This document shows, one piece after another, positions 32,927 through 42,304 of a stretch of 64,000 nt of DNA. Below the pieces are notes generated by a model. The model did no database searches. It was not told where the DNA came from and worked only from the letters and a program-made list of their open reading frames with translations. The stretch lies in assembly GCF_046115505.1 (NCBI RefSeq), contig NZ_CP170736.1, positions 868,001-932,000 on the forward strand. The letters run 5' to 3'. The position numbers and the translations under genes are program-made. Within the stretch, counting starts at the first letter, position 1. Each line of letters begins with the position of its first letter. The stretch comes from Dellaglioa kimchii. Its GTDB lineage: Bacteria > Bacillota > Bacilli > Lactobacillales > Lactobacillaceae.

Positions 32927-35581
32927 TTATTTATTTTTTCTGAATAATCGTTGGCCAAGCTTCACAATTTCAACAATCACAATAATTGAGAATGATCCCG
33001 CTAAAACAATACCCCATTGATACATATCCAAATGGCTAACATGGAACATTTTATTTAATCCGGGAATTAAAATAGTTGCTGCAAGCAACGCAAATGATGC
33101 CAAAATTGACCAATTAAACGTCACATTTTTAAAGATATTACGGTTGAAGATTGACCCATGGATTGATTTAACATTGAATGCATGGAATAACTGAATTAAT
33201 CCCAATGTTGCAAAAGCCATTGTTAAAGCATCTGCATGAATTAATTTATCACCCATATGAACAGGATACGTTAAAGCCAACCAATAAACAAATAATGTTA
33301 TAGCCCCTTCTAAGATACCTTGATAAATAATACTTGGCATCACACCACCAGAGAAGAAGTTTGATTTACGTCCACGTGGTTTTTGATCCATCAATCCTTT
33401 TTCAGCAGGTTCTACACCAAGTGCAATTGCGGGAAATGTATCTGTTACCAAGTTAATCCACAAAATATGCACTGGCGCCAAAATACTCCAACCCATCATT
33501 GTCATAACAAACAAGGTTAATACTTCACCTAAGTTTGCAGAAAGTAAATATTGAATTGATTTCTGAATATTAGAAAAGACTTTTCGTCCTTCCTTAACAG
33601 CAAAAACGATTGTCGCAAAATTATCATCAGCGAGAACCATATCTGAAGCACCTTTAGATACTTCGGTTCCTGTAATACCCATCCCAATTCCAATATCAGC
33701 TGATTTTAAAGCTGGCGCATCGTTCACACCATCACCAGTCATAGCAACCACTTGATTCTTTTTCTGCCATGCTTTAACAATTCGCACTTTATGTTCAGGC
33801 GATACCCTTGCATATACGGAATATTGTTCAACCTTGTTTTCAAATTCTGAGTCTGATAAATCATCTAATTCAGAACCAGAAATAATTGCTTCATGTTGCC
33901 CAGCTTCAACAATTCCTAATCGAACGGCAATAGCTTCGGCAGTATCGCGGTGATCACCTGTAATCATTAATGGACGAATCCCGGCTTTCTTAGCTTCGCT
34001 AACTGCAGCTGCAGCTTCTGGTCGCTCTGGATCAATCATTCCAACTAATCCAGCAAAGATCAAATCATTTTCCACAGTTTCTGAATCTAATACCTCTGGC
34101 AGTGTGTTCATTTCACGATACGCGAATGCCAATACGCGTAATGCTTGCGTTGCCATATCATGATTATTAGTCATAATATAATCTAGCTGTGCATCAGTTA
34201 TCGGTTTAATTTCACCGTTTTCAATATAACGTGTTACACGTTTTAATAATTGATCAGGTGCACCTTTAACGGCAACAAAAAATGATTTATCCTCAACTTT
34301 TTGAATCGTTGACATCAATTTACGTTCTGAATCAAATGGAACTTCAGCAACTCGAGGTTCACTGCTTAATAATGCATCCACATCTAATCCATGATCTAAA
34401 TGATACTGAATTAGAGCCGTCTCTGTTGGATCACCAATTAAATTACCCTCAGACGTTTGTTTCGTATCATTACTGAAAGACATCACTTGATATAGTGGAC
34501 TTTCTAAGTTTGTTTCAACCTTACCAGCATCTAATAATTCATTGTTTATAAATATTTTTTCAACAGTCATTTGATTTAACGTTAATGTACCCGTCTTATC
34601 TGATGCAATAATGTCAGTACTACCAAGTGTTTCAACTGCTGGTAATTTTCTAACAATCGCATTTCTTTTTGCCATCTTTTGTGTTCCAAGTGCCAAAATA
34701 ATTGTAACAATAGCTGGTAATCCTTCTGGAATTGCAGCTACAGCTAATGAAATCGCAATTAACAACATATCAATGACACTATTATCTCCATTTTGTAGAC
34801 CAACGAAGAAAACAATAACGGCAATAATTAATATTAAAATAGTTAATGTTTTACCTAATTGGTTAAGATTATCTTGTAGTGGTGTTTTCATTTCATCGGC
34901 AGAATTGAGCATTCCTGCAATACGTCCAACTTCAGTGTTCATCCCTGTTCCAACAACGATTCCTTCACCACGCCCATAAGTTACATTACTATTCATAAAC
35001 GCCATATTATGACGATCGCCAATGCCGGCATCTTCATCATTTAATAAATTTAAACTTTTATCAACAGGTACTGATTCACCAGTTAAAGCAGATTCTTCAA
35101 TTTTAAGTGAAGCAATCTGTGTTAAACGTAAATCAGCTGGAATAACATCACCTGCTTCAAGTAGAACAATGTCACCAGGCACTAAATTTTCACTTTTTAC
35201 AGTTTCAATTTGCCCATTTCGTTTTACATTTGCGTTAGGTGTCGACATTTCTTTTAACGCATTAATTGCCTCTTCGGCCTTAGATTCTTGAAAAACGCCG
35301 AATACAGCGTTTAAAACAACAACTAACATGATGATAATTGCGTCCACAACTTCACCTGATGAGGCCGCAATTAAAGCAGCCACAATTAAAACGATTATCA
35401 TGAAATCTTTAAACTGATCAAAGAATTTTTGTAATATCGTTTTACGTTTACCTTCTGACAACTGATTCAATCCATACTTATCTGTTCTTTCTTTAACCTC
35501 TTGGGTTGTTAGCCCTGCCAAATCTGTCTTTTGACCTGCTAAAACTTCGTCAACTGATTGTGCGTAAATCCTTTTTGTCAT
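32927..35581 (-). CDS. P2-type cation-transporting ATPase, probably Mn2+/Ca2+ export
   Basis: An 884-residue P-type ATPase of the Ca2+/PMR1-like group. Seen: actuator motif LTGES (166-170), the M4 ion site VAAIPEGLPA (about 281-290), the phosphorylation motif DKTGTLT with Asp328, the nucleotide-binding KGAPDQLLKR, the hinge MTGDGVNDAPALKSADIG, and M6 with WINLVTDTFPAIALG, giving the Asn/Asp ligands of the P2 Ca2+ site. PEGLP and N..TD are shared by SERCA, PMR1 and related Mn2+ exporters. A yybP-ykoY riboswitch precedes it, so Mn2+ efflux is the most likely role; related riboswitch-controlled ATPases are known in streptococci and lactococci. The ATG follows AAGGAGGA. Confidence 0.93.
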   Translation of the reverse strand: MTKRIYAQSVDEVLAGQKTDLAGLTTQEVKERTDKYGLNQLSEGKRKTILQKFFDQFKDFMIIVLIVAALIAASSGEVVDAIIIMLVVVLNAVFGVFQESKAEEAINALKEMSTPNANVKRNGQIETVKSENLVPGDIVLLEAGDVIPADLRLTQIASLKIEESALTGESVPVDKSLNLLNDEDAGIGDRHNMAFMNSNVTYGRGEGIVVGTGMNTEVGRIAGMLNSADEMKTPLQDNLNQLGKTLTILILIIAVIVFFVGLQNGDNSVIDMLLIAISLAVAAIPEGLPAIVTIILALGTQKMAKRNAIVRKLPAVETLGSTDIIASDKTGTLTLNQMTVEKIFINNELLDAGKVETNLESPLYQVMSFSNDTKQTSEGNLIGDPTETALIQYHLDHGLDVDALLSSEPRVAEVPFDSERKLMSTIQKVEDKSFFVAVKGAPDQLLKRVTRYIENGEIKPITDAQLDYIMTNNHDMATQALRVLAFAYREMNTLPEVLDSETVENDLIFAGLVGMIDPERPEAAAAVSEAKKAGIRPLMITGDHRDTAEAIAVRLGIVEAGQHEAIISGSELDDLSDSEFENKVEQYSVYARVSPEHKVRIVKAWQKKNQVVAMTGDGVNDAPALKSADIGIGMGITGTEVSKGASDMVLADDNFATIVFAVKEGRKVFSNIQKSIQYLLSANLGEVLTLFVMTMMGWSILAPVHILWINLVTDTFPAIALGVEPAEKGLMDQKPRGRKSNFFSGGVMPSIIYQGILEGAITLFVYWLALTYPVHMGDKLIHADALTMAFATLGLIQLFHAFNVKSIHGSIFNRNIFKNVTFNWSILASFALLAATILIPGLNKMFHVSHLDMYQWGIVLAGSFSIIVIVEIVKLGQRLFRKNK

Positions 35582-35617
35582 AGTAATCCTCCTTATAATA
35601 GTTTCACAAAATACAAA

Positions 35618-35664
35618 AAAAGACCTATGTATGTTGCAGAACTTTAAACATACATAAGTCTCAC
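35618..35664 (-). terminator. expression-platform terminator of the Mn2+ riboswitch
   Basis: On the minus strand GACTTATGTATGTT pairs with AACATACATAGGTC, followed by TTTTTTT; the 5' arm overlaps the conserved GTGAGAC box of the aptamer, the usual switching design. Confidence 0.88.
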
Positions 35665-35745
35665 TATTTAAGGCAATACCAGAAAAAGAACTTTCTTGTT
35701 GGTGACATTGCCGCGGATAACCGCCAGTTACTCCCCTATGATTTC
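35618..35745 (-). ncRNA. yybP-ykoY manganese riboswitch with terminator
   Basis: On the minus strand the leader starts ATAGGGGAGTAACTGGCGG, continues with GCGGCAATGTCACCAACAAG and later GGTATTGCC, and closes with AGTGAGACTTATGTATG, the 5' and 3' conserved boxes of the Mn2+-sensing yybP-ykoY family. It is followed by a terminator (35618-35664). Mn2+ binding normally prevents termination and raises expression of exporters. The covariance search was not run. Confidence 0.85.
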
Positions 35746-35749
35746 TTTA

Positions 35750-35779
35750 ATTATAACTGAAATGAAACAGCTTACGCAA
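35750..35779 (-). promoter_or_regulatory. promoter of the Mn2+-riboswitch operon
   Basis: On the minus strand TTGCGT at 35774-35779, an 18-base spacer, TATAAT at 35750-35755. It lies against the 3' end of nadE. Confidence 0.65.
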
Positions 35780-35783
35780 CTAT

Positions 35784-36611
35784 TTACTTCCAAAAAGAAT
35801 CATAAACAGTAATTGGCAGATGTCGTTTGTGTTCCGTCTTCAAATACCAATTTTCAATTTTATCACTAATTTCTTTTGAAATTATCTTGCCTTCAAGATA
35901 ATCATCAATATTATCGTAAGTAACCCCTAAGGCAATTTCATCAGGTAGCGCTGGACGGTCCTCTTCTAAATCGGCAGTTGGTACTTTTAAATATAGATGT
36001 TTCGGCGTATTCAACGAAGCTAACATCTCTCTACCTTGGCGCTTATTCAAACGCCAAAGCGGTGTAATATCAGCACCTCCGTCACCATATTTAGTATAAA
36101 ATCCAGTAATTGCTTCTGCAGCGTGGTCAGTTCCCACAACCGTACCTGACTTTGCACCAGCAATCCCATATTGAGCAATCATACGCTGACGAGCTTTGAT
36201 ATTACCTTTATTAAAATCAGAAATTTCAAGATTGTTTGCCGTTAAACTTGTTACCATTTCATCGGTAGCGCCTTTAATGTCTACGCGAACCACTTGATCT
36301 GCCTGCATAAATTTTATAGCATCTAATGCATCAGATTCATCTGATTGATTGCCATACGGTAGTCGAACTGCGATAAATTGATAACTGCTATCACCAGTTT
36401 CTTCACGTAACTCACGAATAGCCTGTTGTGCTAAATACCCAGCAAGTGTTGAATCTTGTCCACCAGAAATTCCTAACACTAAAGATTTTAAAAATGGATA
36501 TTTCAATAAATAAGCTTTCATAAAATCAATACTCATACGAATTTCTTCTGCAATATTTACACTTGATTTCACTTTCAAAGTTTCAATAATTTTCTTTTGT
36601 AAGTCAGTCAA
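35784..36611 (-). CDS. nadE: ammonia-dependent NAD(+) synthetase
   Basis: Amidates nicotinic acid adenine dinucleotide to NAD+. The 275-residue product has the PP-loop LGISGGQDSTLAGYLAQQ (about 44-61), GTDHAAEAITGFYTKYGDGG and LEEDRPALPDEIALGVTY. No glutaminase domain is present, so it uses ammonia. The start is a TTG at 36611, eight bases after AGGGG; the GTG at 36620 overlaps that box. It follows pncB by 12 bases, forming a nicotinate-to-NAD salvage unit (the adenylyltransferase NadD is not in the window). Confidence 0.96.
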   Translation of the reverse strand: MTDLQKKIIETLKVKSSVNIAEEIRMSIDFMKAYLLKYPFLKSLVLGISGGQDSTLAGYLAQQAIRELREETGDSSYQFIAVRLPYGNQSDESDALDAIKFMQADQVVRVDIKGATDEMVTSLTANNLEISDFNKGNIKARQRMIAQYGIAGAKSGTVVGTDHAAEAITGFYTKYGDGGADITPLWRLNKRQGREMLASLNTPKHLYLKVPTADLEEDRPALPDEIALGVTYDNIDDYLEGKIISKEISDKIENWYLKTEHKRHLPITVYDSFWK

Positions 36612-36623
36612 GATTAACACCCC

Positions 36624-38087
36624 TTATTTAATATTGTTCATGTTATTTCTTATTTTTTGAATGATAGCCATCTTATTATCATAGGCCTTTTGTGATAAAT
36701 CAACTGGGTAATCTTGGGGGTTTAATTCACGCTTATATTCTTCCCATAATCCATCTAATTGAATTCTCGAATATTCTCTAATAGCATCTAATTCAGGCTG
36801 ATTATAGACCAGTTCACCTTCAACAAATATATCTTGTAAAATTGGTCGTGCATTATAGTTAGTTACCAACTTATTGATATAGGTATACTGCTGATGGAAC
36901 ATATAAAGTGAGTCTTGTTTCTGAGGCTCCTCATCCGATAGTGCGATGTAATCTCCTTCAGTTTTACCATCAGCTTTATTGGTAATACGCCATACCTGTT
37001 TCTTACCTGGTGTTGATACTTTTTCAGCATTATTACTGAGTTTAATAGTATCAACCATATTCCCATCGCCACCTTCAATGGCTACTAATTTGTAAACTGC
37101 ACCCAAAGCGGGTTGATCGTAGGCAGTTATTAGTTTAGTTCCAACGCCCCAGACGTCAATTTTAGCTCCTTGCATTTTTAAATTAGTAATTGTTTTCTCA
37201 TCTAAATCATTTGAGGCATAAATTTTAGCTTCTGTAAATCCAGCTTCATCTAATTGTTCACGAACACGCTTCGAAATGTAAGCCATATCTCCACTATCAA
37301 TTCGTACGCCAGCAAAATTAATCTTATCGCCTAATTCTTTAGCAACTTTAATTGCACTTGGCACACCGCTTTTTAACGTATCGTATGTATCAACTAAAAA
37401 GACGCAATCACGATGCGTTGTCCCATATGCCATAAAAGCATCATAGTCATCTCTGTATGCTTGAACTAATGAATGCGCATGCGTTCCACTGATAGGAATG
37501 CCAAATATTTTACCTGCTCGAACATTGCTAGTTGCATCAAATCCACCAATATAAGCAGCACGTGTACCCCAAATAGCCGCGTCAAATTCTTGTGCCCGTC
37601 TTGTACCAAATTCTAATACACCGTCGTTTCCAGCAACTGCCTTAATACGAGCTGATTTTGTTGCGATTAATGTTTGATAATTAATGATGTTAAGTAATGC
37701 CGTTTCTACTAATTGACAGTCTGCTAAAGGACCCTCTATTTGGACAATGGGTTCTCCGTTAAAAACAACTTCCCCTTCAACAGCTGACCTGATTGTGCCG
37801 CGAAAATGAAAATCTTTTAAATAGGCAAGAAAATCATCTGGATATCCTGCTACTTCTCTTAAATACGCAATATCTGTCTCTGAAAATTTTAAATTTTGAA
37901 TATAATTAATAGCTCGTTCTAAGCCTGCAAAAATCGCATAGCCATTAGAAAATGGTAAATTTCTGAAGAAAACTTCAAATACAGCATTTTGATTATGAAT
38001 ATTTTTTTCCCAGTAAGTTTGGATCATATTAATCTGATAAACGTCCGTATGTAACGTATAGCTATCATCTGGGTAATTTTTTACCAT
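36624..38087 (-). CDS. pncB: nicotinate phosphoribosyltransferase
   Basis: Converts nicotinate and PRPP to nicotinate mononucleotide, the first step of the Preiss-Handler pathway. The 487-residue product shows LHTDVYQINMIQTYW at the N-terminus, VLEFGTRRAQEFDAAIWGTR (about 157-176), GTHAHSLVQAY, with His as the autophosphorylated residue, and FAGVRIDSGDMAYISK. The ATG follows AAAGGAGA. It is the first gene of pncB-nadE. Lactobacilli generally cannot make NAD de novo, so this pair is probably essential when nicotinate is supplied. Confidence 0.96.
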   Translation of the reverse strand: MVKNYPDDSYTLHTDVYQINMIQTYWEKNIHNQNAVFEVFFRNLPFSNGYAIFAGLERAINYIQNLKFSETDIAYLREVAGYPDDFLAYLKDFHFRGTIRSAVEGEVVFNGEPIVQIEGPLADCQLVETALLNIINYQTLIATKSARIKAVAGNDGVLEFGTRRAQEFDAAIWGTRAAYIGGFDATSNVRAGKIFGIPISGTHAHSLVQAYRDDYDAFMAYGTTHRDCVFLVDTYDTLKSGVPSAIKVAKELGDKINFAGVRIDSGDMAYISKRVREQLDEAGFTEAKIYASNDLDEKTITNLKMQGAKIDVWGVGTKLITAYDQPALGAVYKLVAIEGGDGNMVDTIKLSNNAEKVSTPGKKQVWRITNKADGKTEGDYIALSDEEPQKQDSLYMFHQQYTYINKLVTNYNARPILQDIFVEGELVYNQPELDAIREYSRIQLDGLWEEYKRELNPQDYPVDLSQKAYDNKMAIIQKIRNNMNNIK

Positions 38088-38247
38088 GATGTTTCTCCTT
38101 TAAAATGAATGCACTACTAGAATTTTTTCCAGCACACAAATTATAATCTACATTTTACCATTTTTTCCGTAATCCGTCATATTCAATACTTATTTTAAAT
38201 TTATCTTCTGTTATAATGAGACAAAGTTTAAAAAGTGAGGACATATT

Positions 38248-38994
38248 ATGCCAAATAAATTTAAAAAAACAAAAATATTAGATATCGAATTTATTAATAC
38301 AACTAATGACGCTTTTTTAACTCAGATAGCGACTGATTCGATGGCTCATATAAATCGATTTATCGTGACAGCCAACCCAGAAATTGTTCTATTTGCACGA
38401 CAACACCCAGATTATAAAAAAATTCTTACCCAAGCTGACTACGTTACACCAGATGGTATTGGTATTATCAAAGGCGCAGCAATTTTAGGCACTCCTATGC
38501 CCGAACGAATCACAGGCTATGATACTTTAATGAGCCTGCTTGAATGGGCTAATAGTCATCAAAAATCAATATACTTAGTTGGTGCAGCCGAAATGGTCAT
38601 CCAAAAAGTTGCCAAAACGATTAAGTCTGATTATCCAAACATTAATTTAGTCGGATTTCATAATGGTTATTTCAAAAATGATCAGGATATTGTAAGTAAC
38701 ATTAAAATATCTCAGCCTGATTTTGTTTTTGTTGCAACAGGTTTTCCAAATCAGGAGGAATTTATTCAGCGTAATCGCCAAGTGTCTGATAGTATTTGGA
38801 TGGGTGTTGGTGGTAGTTTTGATGTTTTAGCGGGCACTGTGAATCGTGCGCCACAATTTTGGCAGAATCATCATATTGAGTGGCTTTATCGTTTATTTCA
38901 AGAACCGACTCGTTTTATTAGAATGCTAGCTATTCCGCGTTACTTATTACTAATATACAAAGAAAAATTTAGAGGACATAAAAAAAAGAACTAA
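38248..38994 (+). CDS. tagA: WecG/TagA/CpsF family glycosyltransferase
   Basis: A family 26 glycosyltransferase. TagA adds N-acetylmannosamine to undecaprenyl-PP-GlcNAc, the second step in the linkage unit of wall teichoic acids. The 248-residue product has the conserved blocks TANPEIVLFARQHPDYKKIL, YVTPDGIGIIKGAAILG, RITGYDTLMSLLEW, FVATGFPNQEEFI and GVGGSFDVLAGTVNRAPQFW. The ATG follows GTGAGGAC. It stands alone (no other teichoic acid gene beside it) and ends at a bidirectional terminator. Strain-specific sugar choice cannot be read from sequence. Confidence 0.93.
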   Translation: MPNKFKKTKILDIEFINTTNDAFLTQIATDSMAHINRFIVTANPEIVLFARQHPDYKKILTQADYVTPDGIGIIKGAAILGTPMPERITGYDTLMSLLEWANSHQKSIYLVGAAEMVIQKVAKTIKSDYPNINLVGFHNGYFKNDQDIVSNIKISQPDFVFVATGFPNQEEFIQRNRQVSDSIWMGVGGSFDVLAGTVNRAPQFWQNHHIEWLYRLFQEPTRFIRMLAIPRYLLLIYKEKFRGHKKKN

Positions 38995-39023
38995 GAAATT
39001 AAAAATTTCTTAGTTCTTTTTTC
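38982..39023. terminator. bidirectional terminator between tagA and nupC
   Basis: A 16-bp stem AAAGAACTAAGAAATT / AATTTCTTAGTTCTTT with A and T runs on either side. Its 5' arm includes the tagA stop. Confidence 0.9.
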
Positions 39024-39034
39024 TTATTATTATA

Positions 39035-40264
39035 TTACCAAACGAAAACGCCAACCATACCCGCTGATAATAATGAAACTAGAATACCAGATAATAGCAT
39101 GTAACCAACGTTTCTTGCGATAACATCATTTTTTTCCTTATCCACAATTCCTTTGAAACAACCAATGATCATTCCAATTGTTGAAAAGTTTGCAAATGAT
39201 GTAACAAAAACAGTTAAAACAGCTTTGTAATGTGGTGCAAATGAGTTAATCGTACTTGATACTTGTCCCATAACAACAAATTCATTTGTTACTAATTTTG
39301 TACCCATGTAACGTGCTAATTCGAAAGCATCTGAAGGATTGAATCCCATTAACCAAGCAAATGGGAACATAATAATACCTAAAATATTTTCAAGTGATAA
39401 ATTTGGATTAACTAATCCAAGAACATTATCAATTAAGGCTGCTAAAGCAACGAAAGCAATAACATTTGCTGCAATAATCAATACTAACTTACCAGCACCT
39501 AAAATTGAATCACCCAAGAAAGCGAAAAAGGGTTCTCTTTTACTATCTGATTCAGAAGTTTCTAAATCATTTGAGTTACTACCTGTCATTTCAGCAATTG
39601 TATCTTCTTCTTCTGTCACATTAACTGGATTCAAAATACTTGTTATAATAATGGCATTAATAATATTAATTGGAACAGCTGTTAAGATATATTGACCTGG
39701 CATCATTGTTGTATAAGCACCAATGATTGAAGCAGTCACACAACTCATTGACATCATGGCCAATGTTAAGTTTCGTTCTGATTTCATTAGTTTCAATTGA
39801 AGGCTTGAAACAGCTAATGCTTCAGTATTTCCCAAAAACATCATTTCTACTGAGAAAAATGATTCAAATTTTGGTTGGCCTGTAATTTTTGATAACCCAC
39901 GACCAATCCACTTAATAATAAATGGAAGAACACCAATGTAAGTTAAAATGTCAAACAATGGCACAATCATAATAACTGGTAATAGAACACTCATGAAAAA
40001 TCCCATATCAGTTACTTTAGGCATAGCGGGCACCATAAATTGAATACCTTGATATGCGGCCTGCATTAGCCAATTAAACCCATTAGCCGCACCTTCTACA
40101 AGATCGCGTCCTAGTGAGAATTTTGTTAAGAACCAAGCTAAAAATAAATTAATAACGACCATAATTGCGATTGATTTCCAATTGACTTCTCTCTTTTTCT
40201 TGGAAAACGCAAATGCAACTAAAATAAAGATGGCAACACCGAAAATATTAACTAATAAGTACAT
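39035..40264 (-). CDS. nupC: concentrative nucleoside transporter NupC
   Basis: A CNT-family symporter that imports nucleosides with H+ or Na+. The 409-residue product is almost wholly membrane-embedded (about nine to ten segments) with the CNT signature in FFSVEMMFLGNTEALAVSSL, the GAYTTMMPGQYILTAVP region, and a C-terminal half with LVTNEFVVMGQVSS and FANFSTIGMIIG. A soluble acidic insert lies near residues 215-240. The ATG follows AAGGGG. It is a single-gene unit; its substrate preference is not evident. Confidence 0.94.
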   Translation of the reverse strand: MYLLVNIFGVAIFILVAFAFSKKKREVNWKSIAIMVVINLFLAWFLTKFSLGRDLVEGAANGFNWLMQAAYQGIQFMVPAMPKVTDMGFFMSVLLPVIMIVPLFDILTYIGVLPFIIKWIGRGLSKITGQPKFESFFSVEMMFLGNTEALAVSSLQLKLMKSERNLTLAMMSMSCVTASIIGAYTTMMPGQYILTAVPINIINAIIITSILNPVNVTEEEDTIAEMTGSNSNDLETSESDSKREPFFAFLGDSILGAGKLVLIIAANVIAFVALAALIDNVLGLVNPNLSLENILGIIMFPFAWLMGFNPSDAFELARYMGTKLVTNEFVVMGQVSSTINSFAPHYKAVLTVFVTSFANFSTIGMIIGCFKGIVDKEKNDVIARNVGYMLLSGILVSLLSAGMVGVFVW

Positions 40265-40351
40265 ATCTTAAAACCCCTTCAGATAATTTATTTTTTGCTC
40301 TTAAATAATATAGCGTTATCTCAAATTGATGTCAATCGAACAGATTTCTCT

Positions 40352-40402
40352 AAAAAAAAATTACTCTATCTCATCCATTGATATGGTTGAAAGAGAGCAA
40401 TT
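40352..40402 (-). terminator. terminator after nagR
   Basis: On the minus strand AATTGCTCT...AGAGTAATT with an internal imperfect stem, followed by nine T residues, 16 bases past the nagR stop. Confidence 0.85.
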
Positions 40403-40418
40403 AATAATTTCTTAAACT

Positions 40419-41120
40419 TTATTTTTCTAGATAAAATTCAAAGCGATTCCCTACATATTGTGTCCGAACATATTCAAAAGGTTCACCATTTTTCAAAAAG
40501 CTAACTTGACGAAGCCTCAAAATCGCTTCACCACGCTTTATTGAGAGATAATCTGCTATATTTTCAGCAGCTGACATAGCAGACACTGTCTGTTGTGCCC
40601 CTCCCAATGTTAAATTGGCTTTTTCTTCCAATGTTCGATACAAAGAGCTCGTAATTTCAGTTTTACTATAACCCTCAACTAATTTATTAGGAACCGTAGC
40701 AACTTCAAAACAAATCGGTAAACCATCAGCATAACGAATTCGTTCCATTCGTAATACTAGTTCGCCATCGATTAATTGTAATTTTTCAATTTCACTTAAT
40801 GAGGGCGTTGTAACATGATAAGTGATCGTCTTACTTGAAGCCACTTTCCCCTGTTCAGCCATTAGGTCAGTAAAACTAGTCACGCCTGACATTTTTTCTT
40901 GAACCTTCTTACGAGCAACATAGGTTCCATCACCAACATGACGTTCTAGAATACCTTCATCTACCAAGGTTTGAATTGCCTGTCTAAGCGTCATTCTGCT
41001 GACACCAAATACAACAGCAAGTTCACGTTCAGCCGGAATACGATTGCCAACTTCCCATTCACCAGATTCAATTGTTTTTTTCATTTCATTATGAATTTGA
41101 ATATATATGGGGGATCCCAT
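40419..41120 (-). CDS. nagR: GntR/HutC family regulator, NagR/YvoA type
   Basis: A 233-residue GntR-family repressor. It has the winged-helix DNA-binding domain (RIPAERELAVVFGVSRMTLRQ and LVDEGILERHVGDGTYVA) and a C-terminal UTRA ligand domain (RMERIRYADGLPICFEVATV). In B. subtilis NagR/YvoA is released by amino sugar phosphates and controls the nag genes. It lies directly after nagA in the same transcript, and an operator-like dyad overlaps the nagA promoter (42311-42325), so it probably represses its own operon. The ATG at 41120 is preferred to a TTG two codons earlier. Confidence 0.92.
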   Translation of the reverse strand: MGSPIYIQIHNEMKKTIESGEWEVGNRIPAERELAVVFGVSRMTLRQAIQTLVDEGILERHVGDGTYVARKKVQEKMSGVTSFTDLMAEQGKVASSKTITYHVTTPSLSEIEKLQLIDGELVLRMERIRYADGLPICFEVATVPNKLVEGYSKTEITSSLYRTLEEKANLTLGGAQQTVSAMSAAENIADYLSIKRGEAILRLRQVSFLKNGEPFEYVRTQYVGNRFEFYLEK

Positions 41121-41145
41121 TAACAATTACCATCCTAACCTTTTA

Positions 41146-42273
41146 TTAAAATTTACGTCCAAAACTATATGTGCTTTCTAGTTGCATGTTAGCATCAAAT
41201 AAGTTCAAATCAGCATCTTTTCCGATTTCAATAGCACCTTTTGATGTTAAATTGAATTCTCTAGCTTGATTGACAGAACTCATCAATACAGCTTCTTCAA
41301 TACCACAACCAGTAAATTTCATAATATTTTTAAATGCATCTTGATATTGTAAAACAGACCCTGCTAAATTACCAGATTCTAATCTTGCTTGTTTATCTTT
41401 AACGATAACTTTTTGTCCGCCAAGTTCGCTTAAGCCTTCAGGCATCCCTTTAGCACGCATCGAGTCAGTAATTAATTCAATTCGTTTAGGTCCTTTTAAA
41501 TCATATGCTAGTTTAATCATATCTGGCACAATATGAAAGCCATCAGCGATGATTTCTGTATAAATATTATCCTCTAAAAATGCATGTCCAGTTACACCTG
41601 GTTCACGATGCTTAAATTCGCGTTGTGCATTGTATAAATGAGTGACATGACTTGCTCGAGAATGTTTCATTTCTTCGCGAGTAGCGTTACTATGGCCCAC
41701 TGAAGGTACGATACCATTCTTGATACAATATTCTTCAAATTCAGGTGACGTTTTATGTTCTGGTGCATAAGTCACTAATTTAATCATATGTCCTGATAAT
41801 TCATTCCATTTATCAAATAACTTTGTATCAGGTGCCTCAATATATTCTTCAGGCTGTGCACCTTTAAAAACAGGAGAAATAAATGGCCCTTCAAGATGAA
41901 TTCCTTGAATAACTGGGTTCACTTCAGCAGCTTTTTTGATACCAACCATAGCTTTAGCAATATTCTCATGTGATTGTGTCATTGTTGTTGCGAAATAAGT
42001 CGTAACACCTTCATGAATCATATCGGTAACCATTTCATTAATTTGTTTAGAATCACCATCCATAGCATCAAAACTATATCCACCATGGCTGTGGACATCA
42101 ATAAATCCAGGAACAATAATTTTTCCTTCTACATCTCTAACTTCATCAGACGCTAAAGCTTTGTATTCACTCATTGGCCCTATTGCACTAATTTGTTTAT
42201 CAAATCGAATATATGCATCTTCAATTTTTTCTGAACCCGTGTAGATAACTGCATGTTTTAAAACAATACTCAT
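41146..42273 (-). CDS. nagA: N-acetylglucosamine-6-phosphate deacetylase
   Basis: Removes acetate from GlcNAc-6-P, feeding aminosugar catabolism and cell-wall recycling. The 375-residue product of the amidohydrolase superfamily has the metal-binding VIVPGFIDVHSHGGYSFD, HLEGPFISPVFKG, SVGHSNATREEM, HVTHLYNAQ and the catalytic Asp in LITDSMRAKGMPEG. The ATG at 42273 is preferred to one four codons upstream, which lies inside the likely ribosome-binding site. It is the first gene of nagA-nagR; the partner nagB is not in the window. Confidence 0.95.
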   Translation of the reverse strand: MSIVLKHAVIYTGSEKIEDAYIRFDKQISAIGPMSEYKALASDEVRDVEGKIIVPGFIDVHSHGGYSFDAMDGDSKQINEMVTDMIHEGVTTYFATTMTQSHENIAKAMVGIKKAAEVNPVIQGIHLEGPFISPVFKGAQPEEYIEAPDTKLFDKWNELSGHMIKLVTYAPEHKTSPEFEEYCIKNGIVPSVGHSNATREEMKHSRASHVTHLYNAQREFKHREPGVTGHAFLEDNIYTEIIADGFHIVPDMIKLAYDLKGPKRIELITDSMRAKGMPEGLSELGGQKVIVKDKQARLESGNLAGSVLQYQDAFKNIMKFTGCGIEEAVLMSSVNQAREFNLTSKGAIEIGKDADLNLFDANMQLESTYSFGRKF

Positions 42274-42304
42274 CTTATCCGCCATCCCTTCAATTTATAA
42301 ACTT

